Source: Elusimicrobiota bacterium
GTDB taxonomy: Bacteria; Elusimicrobiota; Elusimicrobia; Elusimicrobiales; UBA9959
NCBI GenBank assembly: GCA_030637365.1
Contig: DAOWGR010000041.1
Coordinates: 1 to 5,226, forward strand
Reading direction: 5' to 3'
Length of the DNA: 5,226 nucleotides
The notes beneath the pieces are model-generated. The model saw nothing but the letters and a program-made list of their open reading frames with translations, did no database searches and was not told the origin of the DNA. A program made the translations under genes and the position numbers. This document shows positions 1 to 5,027 of the stretch, one piece after another. Position 1 is the first letter of the stretch; every line of letters begins with the position of its first letter.

Positions 1-544
1 CCACCCTGTAAATGGGATGGTTCCACCAGCCGGAATTCGTAAGAATTGAAACATATGTGTCATTGCCGGCTATTTTTTTCTTGGCGGCTATATAATAGTT
101 CCCGCTGCCCTGAGTAATGGGAGATGAATTGTTCCAACCGGAATTATTTTCAAAGGGGTTTAAGTCATACCAGGCTTTGTGGAAGTTCCATGCGCCGCAA
201 GCGTTTTTCTCGCAAGCGAAAACAATTTCAAATCCTTTGTCTTTCAGCAATTTCTTATAAACCGAAAATATTTCAAAAAGGCCGTTTTTAGGCGCCGTAT
301 AAAGTATGGAAGATTTTTTACCTTCAATTGTAATTATGGAATTTATTTTTCCGTCTTTAACAGGCCCGTGAGCAAACTTATATCTTCCGAAATTAAAAGT
401 TTCATTGTGATGCACATTGGTTTTTTCAATGGGCATGATTATTTTTTGCGCCCAATTATATTTTTCCGCGGCTTTTGAAGTTATTGCCATTGAGAATAAA
501 AGGCAGGCCGAAACTATAAATAAACTCGCTTTTTTTATTTTCAT
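1..544 (-). CDS. Secreted DUF4892-like protein, N-terminal part (3' end beyond window)
   Basis: The reverse strand is open from an ATG at 544-542 to the left edge: 181 complete codons with no stop. Residues 1-25 form a Sec signal peptide: a basic start (MKIKK), a hydrophobic core around 8-21, and a probable signal peptidase I site after S-K-A (A25/A26). The mature part resembles the DUF4892 family of exported proteins. It has the segment FGRYKFAHGPV (52-62), a YTAP-x-EIFSVYKKLLKDKGFEIVF stretch (82-109), FACEKNACG with C111 and C116, and a later strand segment GNYYIAAKK (148-156) followed by DTYVSIL (162-168). Many family members carry an OmpA-like peptidoglycan-binding domain after this region; whether this one does cannot be seen. 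The start is supported by an AAGGAG-type ribosome binding site 9 nt upstream. The gene is divergent from recO. A periplasmic or outer-membrane location is inferred; the molecular function of the family is not established. The family call rests on remembered motif similarity. Confidence 0.8.
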   Translation of the reverse strand, partial: MKIKKASLFIVSACLLFSMAITSKAAEKYNWAQKIIMPIEKTNVHHNETFNFGRYKFAHGPVKDGKINSIITIEGKKSSILYTAPKNGLFEIFSVYKKLLKDKGFEIVFACEKNACGAWNFHKAWYDLNPFENNSGWNNSSPITQGSGNYYIAAKKKIAGNDTYVSILTNSGWWNHPIYRV

Positions 545-553
545 TTGAACTTT

Positions 554-560
554 CTCCTTT
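554..560 (-). promoter_or_regulatory. Ribosome binding site of the DUF4892-like gene
   Basis: On the reverse strand AAAAGGAG (core GGAG at 557-554) lies 9 nt before the ATG at 544. It is a strong Shine-Dalgarno match at normal spacing and fixes this start. Confidence 0.75.
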
Positions 561-585
561 TGGATTTATATTAAGTAATGGAAAT

Positions 586-615
586 ATTAAAGAATATATA
601 GAGGGCGAATTTCAA
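586..615 (-). promoter_or_regulatory. Candidate sigma70-type promoter for the DUF4892-like gene
   Basis: On the reverse strand TTGAAA (-35, 615-610) is followed after an 18-bp spacer by TTTAAT (-10, 591-586). Each hexamer has one mismatch to consensus. Transcription would begin near 579, giving a leader of about 35 nt that includes the ribosome binding site. The surrounding region is AT-rich, so other -10-like matches exist and the assignment is tentative. Confidence 0.4.
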
Positions 616-660
616 TAAGTATTATTAATCTGAGTTTTACCGGGGATTTTACACTAAGTT

Positions 661-669
661 TGATAAAAT
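661..669 (+). promoter_or_regulatory. Candidate extended -10 promoter immediately before recO
   Basis: TGATAAAAT at 661-669 matches the extended -10 pattern TGnTATAAT with one mismatch. I find no good -35 hexamer at the usual distance. The box ends only 9 nt before the recO ATG at 679, so transcription from here would start at about 676-679. That would make the message leaderless or nearly so. The alternative is transcription from further upstream, with GGTG at 670-673 acting as a weak ribosome binding site. Confidence 0.4.
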
Positions 670-678
670 GGTGTAACT

Positions 679-1305
679 ATGAATTTTTGTGATTTGGCGA
701 TAGTGTTGAAAAACGCTCAACTGCGTGAAAACGACCGTATTGTTACGATATATACGCGTTTCCATGGCAAGCTTGATATTGTTTTTAAAAGCGTAAGAGT
801 GTCAAAAGGAAAACTTAAAGCGCTTAGTGAATTGTTTGTGTGGGGAGATTATAGATTGTTCCTCAAAAAAGAAGGCGCTATTCCCATTTGCACGGGCGGA
901 GAAATTTTATCGGTTTTCCCCTCCGTGCGCGCGGATATAAAGAAAATGTTTTTGGTTTATTATTTTTGTGAAATTATCTCGCGGCTGACTCCTCTCAATC
1001 AGCCTAATGAAGAAAAATACGATTTAATGCTTTCAGCTTTAAGAAATTTGGACGCTCATAAAGAAGTTTCCGTATGGATGAGGCCGGCATTCGCTCTTAG
1101 ATTTATGGAATTGGCGGGTTCGGGCTTTCAAGAAACCGCGGTTGGAATTGATTCAAGGATTTGGAAAGTATTGCATAAAGGAACCTGGCGGGAAGTTAAT
1201 TCTCTGGAAAGAAATGATTTGGCGATGAATTATATTGACGAACTTATACGAAAGTTTATGGGCGAGCATTTGAATTATAAGCTTAAAACCGAGGAATTTC
1301 TATAA
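679..1305 (+). CDS. recO: DNA repair protein RecO, short form without zinc-finger cysteines
   Basis: RecO works in the RecFOR recombinational repair pathway. It binds single-stranded DNA and SSB, helps load RecA on SSB-coated DNA, and can anneal complementary strands. The 208-residue product starts with the typical RecO OB-fold signature: AIVLKNAQLRENDRIVTIYT at 7-26, then FHGKLDIVFKSVR at 28-40. A helical C-terminal domain follows, with FCEIISRLTPLNQPNEEKYDLM at about 96-117. The family is usually about 230-250 residues, and many members carry a four-cysteine zinc finger in the C-terminal half. Here the cysteines are only C4, C71 and C97, and the finger region is replaced by a short linker around 147-165 (SGFQETAVGID). 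No alternative in-frame start exists close upstream, and there is no strong Shine-Dalgarno site before the ATG. The gene lies directly upstream of glyQS, an order also seen in other bacteria. The family call is firm; the zinc-free state is seen in the sequence. Confidence 0.9.
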   Translation: MNFCDLAIVLKNAQLRENDRIVTIYTRFHGKLDIVFKSVRVSKGKLKALSELFVWGDYRLFLKKEGAIPICTGGEILSVFPSVRADIKKMFLVYYFCEIISRLTPLNQPNEEKYDLMLSALRNLDAHKEVSVWMRPAFALRFMELAGSGFQETAVGIDSRIWKVLHKGTWREVNSLERNDLAMNYIDELIRKFMGEHLNYKLKTEEFL

Positions 1306-1315
1306 TTGTCCATTA

Positions 1316-1324
1316 TGGTATAAT
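1316..1324 (+). promoter_or_regulatory. Perfect extended -10 promoter element upstream of glyQ
   Basis: TGGTATAAT at 1316-1324 is an exact match to the extended -10 consensus TGnTATAAT, just after the recO stop codon at 1303-1305. The -35 region (about 1296-1301, ATTTCT) is poor, as is common for extended -10 promoters. The predicted start is about 1330-1332, giving a leader of about 155 nt before glyQ. This suggests glyQS has its own promoter in addition to any readthrough from recO. Confidence 0.65.
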
Positions 1325-1345
1325 ATGCCGGTAATGGAAGCATAG

Positions 1346-1399
1346 ATGTGTGGATGTGGTAGAGAAATGGCAAAGAAAAGTAAACGGCAAAAGCGATAA
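1346..1399 (+). CDS. Possible 17-residue leader peptide in the glyQS leader
   Basis: A short frame from ATG 1346 to TAA 1397-1399 encodes MCGCGREMAKKSKRQKR. GGAAG at 1336-1340 sits 5 nt before the ATG and could serve as its ribosome binding site; it also lies only a few bases after the predicted transcription start. The peptide starts with Cys-Gly-Cys-Gly and ends strongly basic. Its Gly codons (GGA, GGT at codons 3 and 5) would allow coupling of translation to glycyl-tRNA supply, but two Gly codons are weak evidence. A frame this short can arise by chance; I do not recognise the peptide. Confidence 0.25.
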   Translation: MCGCGREMAKKSKRQKR

Positions 1400-1473
1400 A
1401 ACAGAGAGTTATAACCAATAGATTCCACCGGACATTCGGACTCCAAAACTCTTAGTCTCTTTGACACTTTCTA

Positions 1474-1480
1474 AGGAAGG
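1474..1480 (+). promoter_or_regulatory. Ribosome binding site of glyQ
   Basis: AGGAAGG at 1474-1480 lies 5 nt before the GTG at 1486. It supports that GTG as the start, since the overlapping ATG at 1484 is followed at once by TGA. The site is complementary to the split segments AACC and TTCC at 1413-1416 and 1423-1426, so it could be masked by the leader. Confidence 0.6.
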
Positions 1481-1485
1481 TTAAT

Positions 1486-2334
1486 GTGAATTTGCAGGAT
1501 ATAATATTACAGCTTGATCATTATTGGGCAAAGCAGGGCTGCGCCATTGTTCAGCCTTATGATTTGGAAAAGGGCGCGGGAACATTTAATCCAGCCACTT
1601 TTTTCGGCGTTCTGACTCCCAGGCCCATGAAAGCGGCTTATGTTGAGCCTTCAAGACGGCCGTCTGACGGGCGTTATGGCGATAATCCCAATCGTCTCAG
1701 CAGATTTCATCAGTATCAAGTTGTCATAAAACCTCCGATGAAGGATATTCAGCAAATATATTTAAATTCTCTTAAAGTAATGGGAATAAACCACAGTGAA
1801 CACGATATCAGATGGATTGAAGATGATTGGGAATCTCCGACTTTGGGCGCTTCCGGCGTTGGCTGGGAGGTTTGGCTTGACGCGATGGAGATTACGCAAT
1901 TTACTTATTTTCAGCAGATGGCTTCTTTTGAATTAAATCCCATAAGCGTGGAAATAACATACGGCTTGGAACGCCTCGCGATGTTTTCCCAGAAAAAGAA
2001 AAATATTTTTGATATCAAGTGGAATGATGATGTCACTTACGGCGAGATGTTTAAAAAGCGGGAAGAGCAGTTTTCATATTATAATTTTGAGGCCGCGGAT
2101 ATCGGCAAATTAAAAAGAGATTTTACGGAGAATGAAAAGCAGGCGCATGATTTGGCTTCGCGAAAATATTATATTCCGGCTTATGATTTGGCCATGAAAT
2201 GCTCGCATGCTTTTAATGTTTTGGACGCCAGAGGCGCGATATCGGTAAGCGAGAGAGTTTCCTTGATTAAACGGATAAGGGATTTGTCTAAAATTTGCGC
2301 TTCGGCATATGTTAAGGATAATCACCATGAATAA
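1486..2334 (+). CDS. glyQ: Glycyl-tRNA synthetase alpha subunit (EC 6.1.1.14)
   Basis: This is the catalytic alpha subunit of the bacterial alpha2beta2 glycyl-tRNA synthetase. It activates glycine with ATP and, with GlyS, charges tRNA-Gly in the cytoplasm. The 282-residue product is close to full family length (E. coli about 303; the difference is mainly at the two ends). It is clearly conserved along its whole length: DHYWAKQGCAIVQPYDLEKG (11-30), AAYVEPSRRPSDGRYGDNPN (50-69) containing the class II motif 2 region, the HQYQVVIKP strand (75-83), GWEVWLDAMEITQFTYFQQ (126-144), and the motif 3-like EITYGLERLAMF (156-167) with R163. The C-terminal helical part includes FNVLDARGAISVSER (about 244-258). 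The start is GTG at 1486, just where GlyQ proteins begin and 5 nt after a good ribosome binding site. The stop overlaps glyS, indicating translational coupling. No missing catalytic residue was noticed. Confidence 0.97.
   Translation: MNLQDIILQLDHYWAKQGCAIVQPYDLEKGAGTFNPATFFGVLTPRPMKAAYVEPSRRPSDGRYGDNPNRLSRFHQYQVVIKPPMKDIQQIYLNSLKVMGINHSEHDIRWIEDDWESPTLGASGVGWEVWLDAMEITQFTYFQQMASFELNPISVEITYGLERLAMFSQKKKNIFDIKWNDDVTYGEMFKKREEQFSYYNFEAADIGKLKRDFTENEKQAHDLASRKYYIPAYDLAMKCSHAFNVLDARGAISVSERVSLIKRIRDLSKICASAYVKDNHHE
2314..2318 (+). promoter_or_regulatory. Ribosome binding site deciding the glyS start
   Basis: AAGGA at 2314-2318 lies 8 nt before ATG 2327. The longer in-frame ATG at 2309 has no Shine-Dalgarno site before it, so 2327 is preferred. 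The site lies inside the end of glyQ, which suits coupled translation. Confidence 0.7.
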
Positions 2335-4441
2335 AAATAAACCCGCAAATAAAAGAGACGCTCTCTTGGAAATCAGAATTGAAAATATTCCGGCGAGATT
2401 CATAATATCGGCAAAGCGTCAGATGGAAAAAATTGCTATTGATAATTTAAGCAAGCTGGGAATAAAATACGAAAGTATTGAAAGCTTTGGCACTTATAAA
2501 AGGCTTGTGCTTTATATAAACGCCATGGAAGCCAAGACCGAAGAAAAAACAGTCATGGCAACCGGACCCTCGGCAAAATTATTGAAAGATGAAAAAGGAA
2601 AATACACGCCGCAAAGCTTCGGTTTTGCCAAGTCGCAAAAAACCACTCCCGATAAGCTAAAAGTGATAAACACTCCGAAGGGAGATTTTCTTGCCGTTGA
2701 AAGAAAGATCGGCGGAGAACCGGCCTCTAAAAAACTTGCCGAAATATTTCCTCATATCATTTCCAAGCTTCAATTTCCAAAAACCATGGTCTGGGAAAAA
2801 GAGCGGTTTAGATTCGCCCGGCCGATAAGAGGGCTTATGGCTCTGCACGGAGAGAAAATTATAACTTTTAAATTGGCGGGCGTAAAAGCGGCAAGAAAAA
2901 CCGTAGGGCTGAGCGCCAAAGGTTCAAAAGAGATAACTGTTAAAACCGCGGAAAAATATTTCAAAACCTTGGAAAATTTAAATGTCATAGTAAAAGATGA
3001 AAAGAGGCTCGCGATTTTAAATAAAGAAATTTCTTCCGCTTCAAAAAGAATGAAACTGACGGCCAATAGCGACAAGGAATTGCTTGAAGAAAATCTTTAT
3101 CTGGTGGAATATCCGGTAAGCGTTGTCGGCGGTTTTTCCAAGGAATTTCTTGATTTGCCCGTGGAACTTGTTCATTTGGTTATGAAGTCGCAGCTTAAAT
3201 TTTTTACGGTGGAAAATTCCAAAGGCGAGCTTGAGCCGTATTTTATCGGCATAAGAGACGGAATTTCAAAAGGGCAGAAAAATGTCAGAGATGGTTTTAA
3301 AAATGTTCTTGAAGCCAGATTTAAAGACGCTTTATTTTTTTATAAAAAAGATTTGTCCGTTCCTTTGGATTTGATGAATGATAAATTGAAAGACATAATT
3401 TTTCATCAAGGTCTTGGCACTATGCATGATAAGTGTTTGAGAATAAGAGAGTTTTCCGCCATTTTTTCCAAAATGCTCAATCTTGAAAAACTTAATAAGG
3501 AAGAAACTTTTAAGGCTTCGGAATATGTCTATTGCGATTTAGCGAGCGAATTGGTAAAGGAATTTACAGAGCTTCAGGGAATAATGGCTTATTACTATGC
3601 TAAAAACGCGAAGCTTTCAAAAGGAATATGTAAAACAATAAAAGAATTTTATTGGCCTCTTTCCTTCTCGTCCGCTTTGCCGGTTTCAGATGAAAGTTCT
3701 TTGGTTTCTCTCGCGGGGAAGATTGACACGGTTTTGTCTTCTTTTGCCGTTGGCATTGTCGTTACGGGCAGCGCCGATCCTTATGGTCTTAGGCGCCATG
3801 CCATGGGGTTCGCGCGAATTATTCTGGCAAAGAAGTTTTCTTTAAATCTCAAAGTTTTCCTTAAAGAAGCCTTTGAGTTTTTACCCGAAATCGTCAAAGA
3901 AAAAAATGATAAAGAAAAACTGTTTGGAAATATTTTGGAATTTATATGGCAGAGAGCGGAAGCGGTTTTTGCCGAATCGGGATATAAATTTGATGAAATC
4001 AGAGCCGTTAAATCTTATTTTATGGAATCGGGAGATTTAATGAACGCCGCTCAAAGAATTAAGAGTTTAAATGTTATGAGAAAGAATCCTGATTTTGATT
4101 CTCTGGCGGCTTCTTTTAAAAGAGCCAAAAATATTCTTAAGCAAACGGCTATCAAGGAAACGGATATTCCCAATGAAGCTTTATTTGAGGAAGCCGCGGA
4201 AAAAGAGCTTTATAAGAATATAAAAACCCTTTCTTCAATGGCCGAAGTTATGCTGAAAAACAATGATTATTCAGTCTATCTCGCCGAGCTTGTCAAGATA
4301 AAGCCGTCATTGGACGGCTTTTTTGATAATGTCATGGTTATGGTCAAAGATGAAAAAATCAAAGAGAACAGGCTTAAAATTATAAAATCCCTCGTTGTTC
4401 TTTTCGCGAAAGCCGCAGATTTATCACAAATCCAAGTATAA
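2327..4441 (+). CDS. glyS: Glycyl-tRNA synthetase beta subunit (EC 6.1.1.14)
   Basis: GlyS is the tRNA-binding beta subunit that completes the alpha2beta2 enzyme with GlyQ. From ATG 2327 it has 704 residues, close to E. coli GlyS (689). The N-terminal domain starts LLEIRIENIPARFI and includes TYKRLVLYI, comparable to the family's PRRL region. The GFAKSQ and MVWEKERFRFARPIRG segments then match the family's GFA and MRW/F-RP stretches. The central HD-type region includes HQGLGTMHDK (360-369), YCDLASELVKEFTELQGIMA (starting near 402), AGKID (463-467) and ADPYGLRRHAMG (D484, R489, R490). The C-terminal DALR-like anticodon-binding domain ends with FFDNVMVMVKDEKIKENRL (from about 665) and the usual short tail. 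An alternative start at 2309 would add six residues (MLRIIT) but lacks a ribosome binding site. The gene overlaps glyQ by 8 nt, consistent with equal production of the two subunits. It appears intact. Confidence 0.97.
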   Translation: MNKNKPANKRDALLEIRIENIPARFIISAKRQMEKIAIDNLSKLGIKYESIESFGTYKRLVLYINAMEAKTEEKTVMATGPSAKLLKDEKGKYTPQSFGFAKSQKTTPDKLKVINTPKGDFLAVERKIGGEPASKKLAEIFPHIISKLQFPKTMVWEKERFRFARPIRGLMALHGEKIITFKLAGVKAARKTVGLSAKGSKEITVKTAEKYFKTLENLNVIVKDEKRLAILNKEISSASKRMKLTANSDKELLEENLYLVEYPVSVVGGFSKEFLDLPVELVHLVMKSQLKFFTVENSKGELEPYFIGIRDGISKGQKNVRDGFKNVLEARFKDALFFYKKDLSVPLDLMNDKLKDIIFHQGLGTMHDKCLRIREFSAIFSKMLNLEKLNKEETFKASEYVYCDLASELVKEFTELQGIMAYYYAKNAKLSKGICKTIKEFYWPLSFSSALPVSDESSLVSLAGKIDTVLSSFAVGIVVTGSADPYGLRRHAMGFARIILAKKFSLNLKVFLKEAFEFLPEIVKEKNDKEKLFGNILEFIWQRAEAVFAESGYKFDEIRAVKSYFMESGDLMNAAQRIKSLNVMRKNPDFDSLAASFKRAKNILKQTAIKETDIPNEALFEEAAEKELYKNIKTLSSMAEVMLKNNDYSVYLAELVKIKPSLDGFFDNVMVMVKDEKIKENRLKIIKSLVVLFAKAADLSQIQV

Positions 4442-4458
4442 AAATACGAAGCATGCCT

Positions 4459-4466
4459 AAAGGAGG
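4459..4466 (+). promoter_or_regulatory. Ribosome binding site of the Sel1 lipoprotein gene
   Basis: AAAGGAGG at 4459-4466 is a near-perfect Shine-Dalgarno sequence. It is 9 nt from ATG 4476 and only 3 nt from the in-frame TTG at 4470, so ATG 4476 is the better start. Confidence 0.8.
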
Positions 4467-4475
4467 TATTTGAAA

Positions 4476-5027
4476 ATGTCTATTCACAAAAAAATATTTG
4501 GAATAGTTGGTTTAATTTTTATAGTTTCAGTTTTGATATCTTGTGGAAATGGAAATTTTGAAAAGGCGGAAATTTTAATTAAGGCGGGGAAACATGAAGA
4601 AGCTTTAAAAATTATTCGTTCTCTTGCCGAGAAGGGAAATCCGGCGGCGCAATTTGAGTTAGGGTTTAGCTACTATAAAGGAAAAGGTGTGCCGCAGGAT
4701 TATAAAGAAGCTTTTAAATGGTATAAGAAATCGGCAGAACAAGAATACGCGAAAGCGCAAACCGGTCTGGTGGAGATGTACTATTACGGGGAAGGTGTGG
4801 CTCAAGATTATGTAAAAACTTATAAATGGGCAAATCTTGCCGCCGCTCAAAATACTGAATATGTGAAATTAAGAGATGTAGTTGGAAAAATAATGACAAG
4901 AGCGCAAATCGCAGAGGCTAAAAAATTAGCTTCTGAATTTGTCCCCAAGCATAGAGAAACAAAGACAGGGTGGGTAAATCAAATTATATTTAGGGCGCGG
5001 TCCATATATAACAAACAAAACAAATGA
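4476..5027 (+). CDS. Sel1-repeat (tetratricopeptide-like) lipoprotein
   Basis: The 183-residue product begins with a lipoprotein signal peptide: basic start SIHKK, hydrophobic core I7-V19, and lipobox L-I-S-C with the lipidated cysteine at C23. The mature protein opens with a TPR-like helical pair (about 28-54) and then two Sel1-type repeats. The first, at about 55-90, contains AAQFELGFSYYKGKGVPQDY and AFKWYKKSAEQ. The second, at about 91-126, contains AKAQTGLVEMYYYGEGVAQDY and KWANLAAAQ. A tail at 131-155 (LRDVVGKIMTRAQIAEAKKLA) is typical of small Sel1 proteins, so the protein seems complete. Sel1 repeats form alpha-alpha solenoids that bind partner proteins; such lipoproteins are envelope proteins whose partners usually cannot be predicted. 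A TTG six bases upstream is a poorer start. The gene follows glyS by 34 nt with no visible terminator, so cotranscription with glyQS is likely, but no functional link is known. The foreign-looking block begins right after its stop codon. Confidence 0.9.
   Translation: MSIHKKIFGIVGLIFIVSVLISCGNGNFEKAEILIKAGKHEEALKIIRSLAEKGNPAAQFELGFSYYKGKGVPQDYKEAFKWYKKSAEQEYAKAQTGLVEMYYYGEGVAQDYVKTYKWANLAAAQNTEYVKLRDVVGKIMTRAQIAEAKKLASEFVPKHRETKTGWVNQIIFRARSIYNKQNK

Larger units (their letters stand above)
1325..1485 (+). promoter_or_regulatory. Unrecognised, possibly structured 5' leader of glyQS
   Basis: The stretch between the promoter and the glyQ start is unusually long for this compact region. CCGGT (1328-1332) plus GGAA (1336-1339) can pair with TTCC (1423-1426) plus ACCGG (1427-1431), closing a domain of about 100 nt with a 3-nt bulge. 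Alternatively, the same TTCC plus AACC (1413-1416) can pair with GGAAGGTT (1475-1482), which contains the glyQ ribosome binding site. AGAGTT (1405-1410) can also pair with AACTCT (1447-1452), and GACT (1439-1442) with AGTC (1454-1457). These are mutually exclusive options of the kind seen in switches, but the helices are short and could be chance. I do not see the conserved T-box sequence of glycyl T-box leaders, a glycine riboswitch core, or a terminator with a T-run. The predicted start at 1330-1332 would remove part of the CCGGT strand. It could also be a separate small RNA. Confidence 0.4.

Noticed and set aside
179..478. Plus-strand open frame of 99 codons
   Set aside because: It is antisense to the DUF4892-like gene, which has a signal peptide, family motifs and a good ribosome binding site on the other strand.
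1325..1440. tRNA, SRP RNA or tmRNA gene in the recO-glyQ gap
   Set aside because: No T-loop GTTCGA-type segment with an acceptor stem, no SRP GGAAG/AGCAG hairpin, and no tmRNA ends were found.
1325..1485. Glycyl T-box leader or glycine riboswitch upstream of glyQ
   Set aside because: The conserved T-box sequence (UGGnACC type) and a terminator/antiterminator pair are missing, and the glycine riboswitch core is not seen. A c-di-GMP-I match was considered because of GGCAAA and GGCAAAAGC segments, but the order and helices do not fit.
2309..2326. Longer glyS start adding MLRIIT
   Set aside because: No ribosome binding site precedes ATG 2309, while ATG 2327 has AAGGA at 8 nt spacing.
2110..3075. 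Minus-strand open frames inside glyQ and glyS (2110-2403, 2657-2848, 2770-3075)
   Set aside because: They are antisense to strongly conserved synthetase sequence, have no recognisable motifs, and are best explained as chance open frames.
4659..4899. Two overlapping minus-strand frames inside the Sel1 gene
   Set aside because: They mirror the repeat-rich coding strand and have no independent support.
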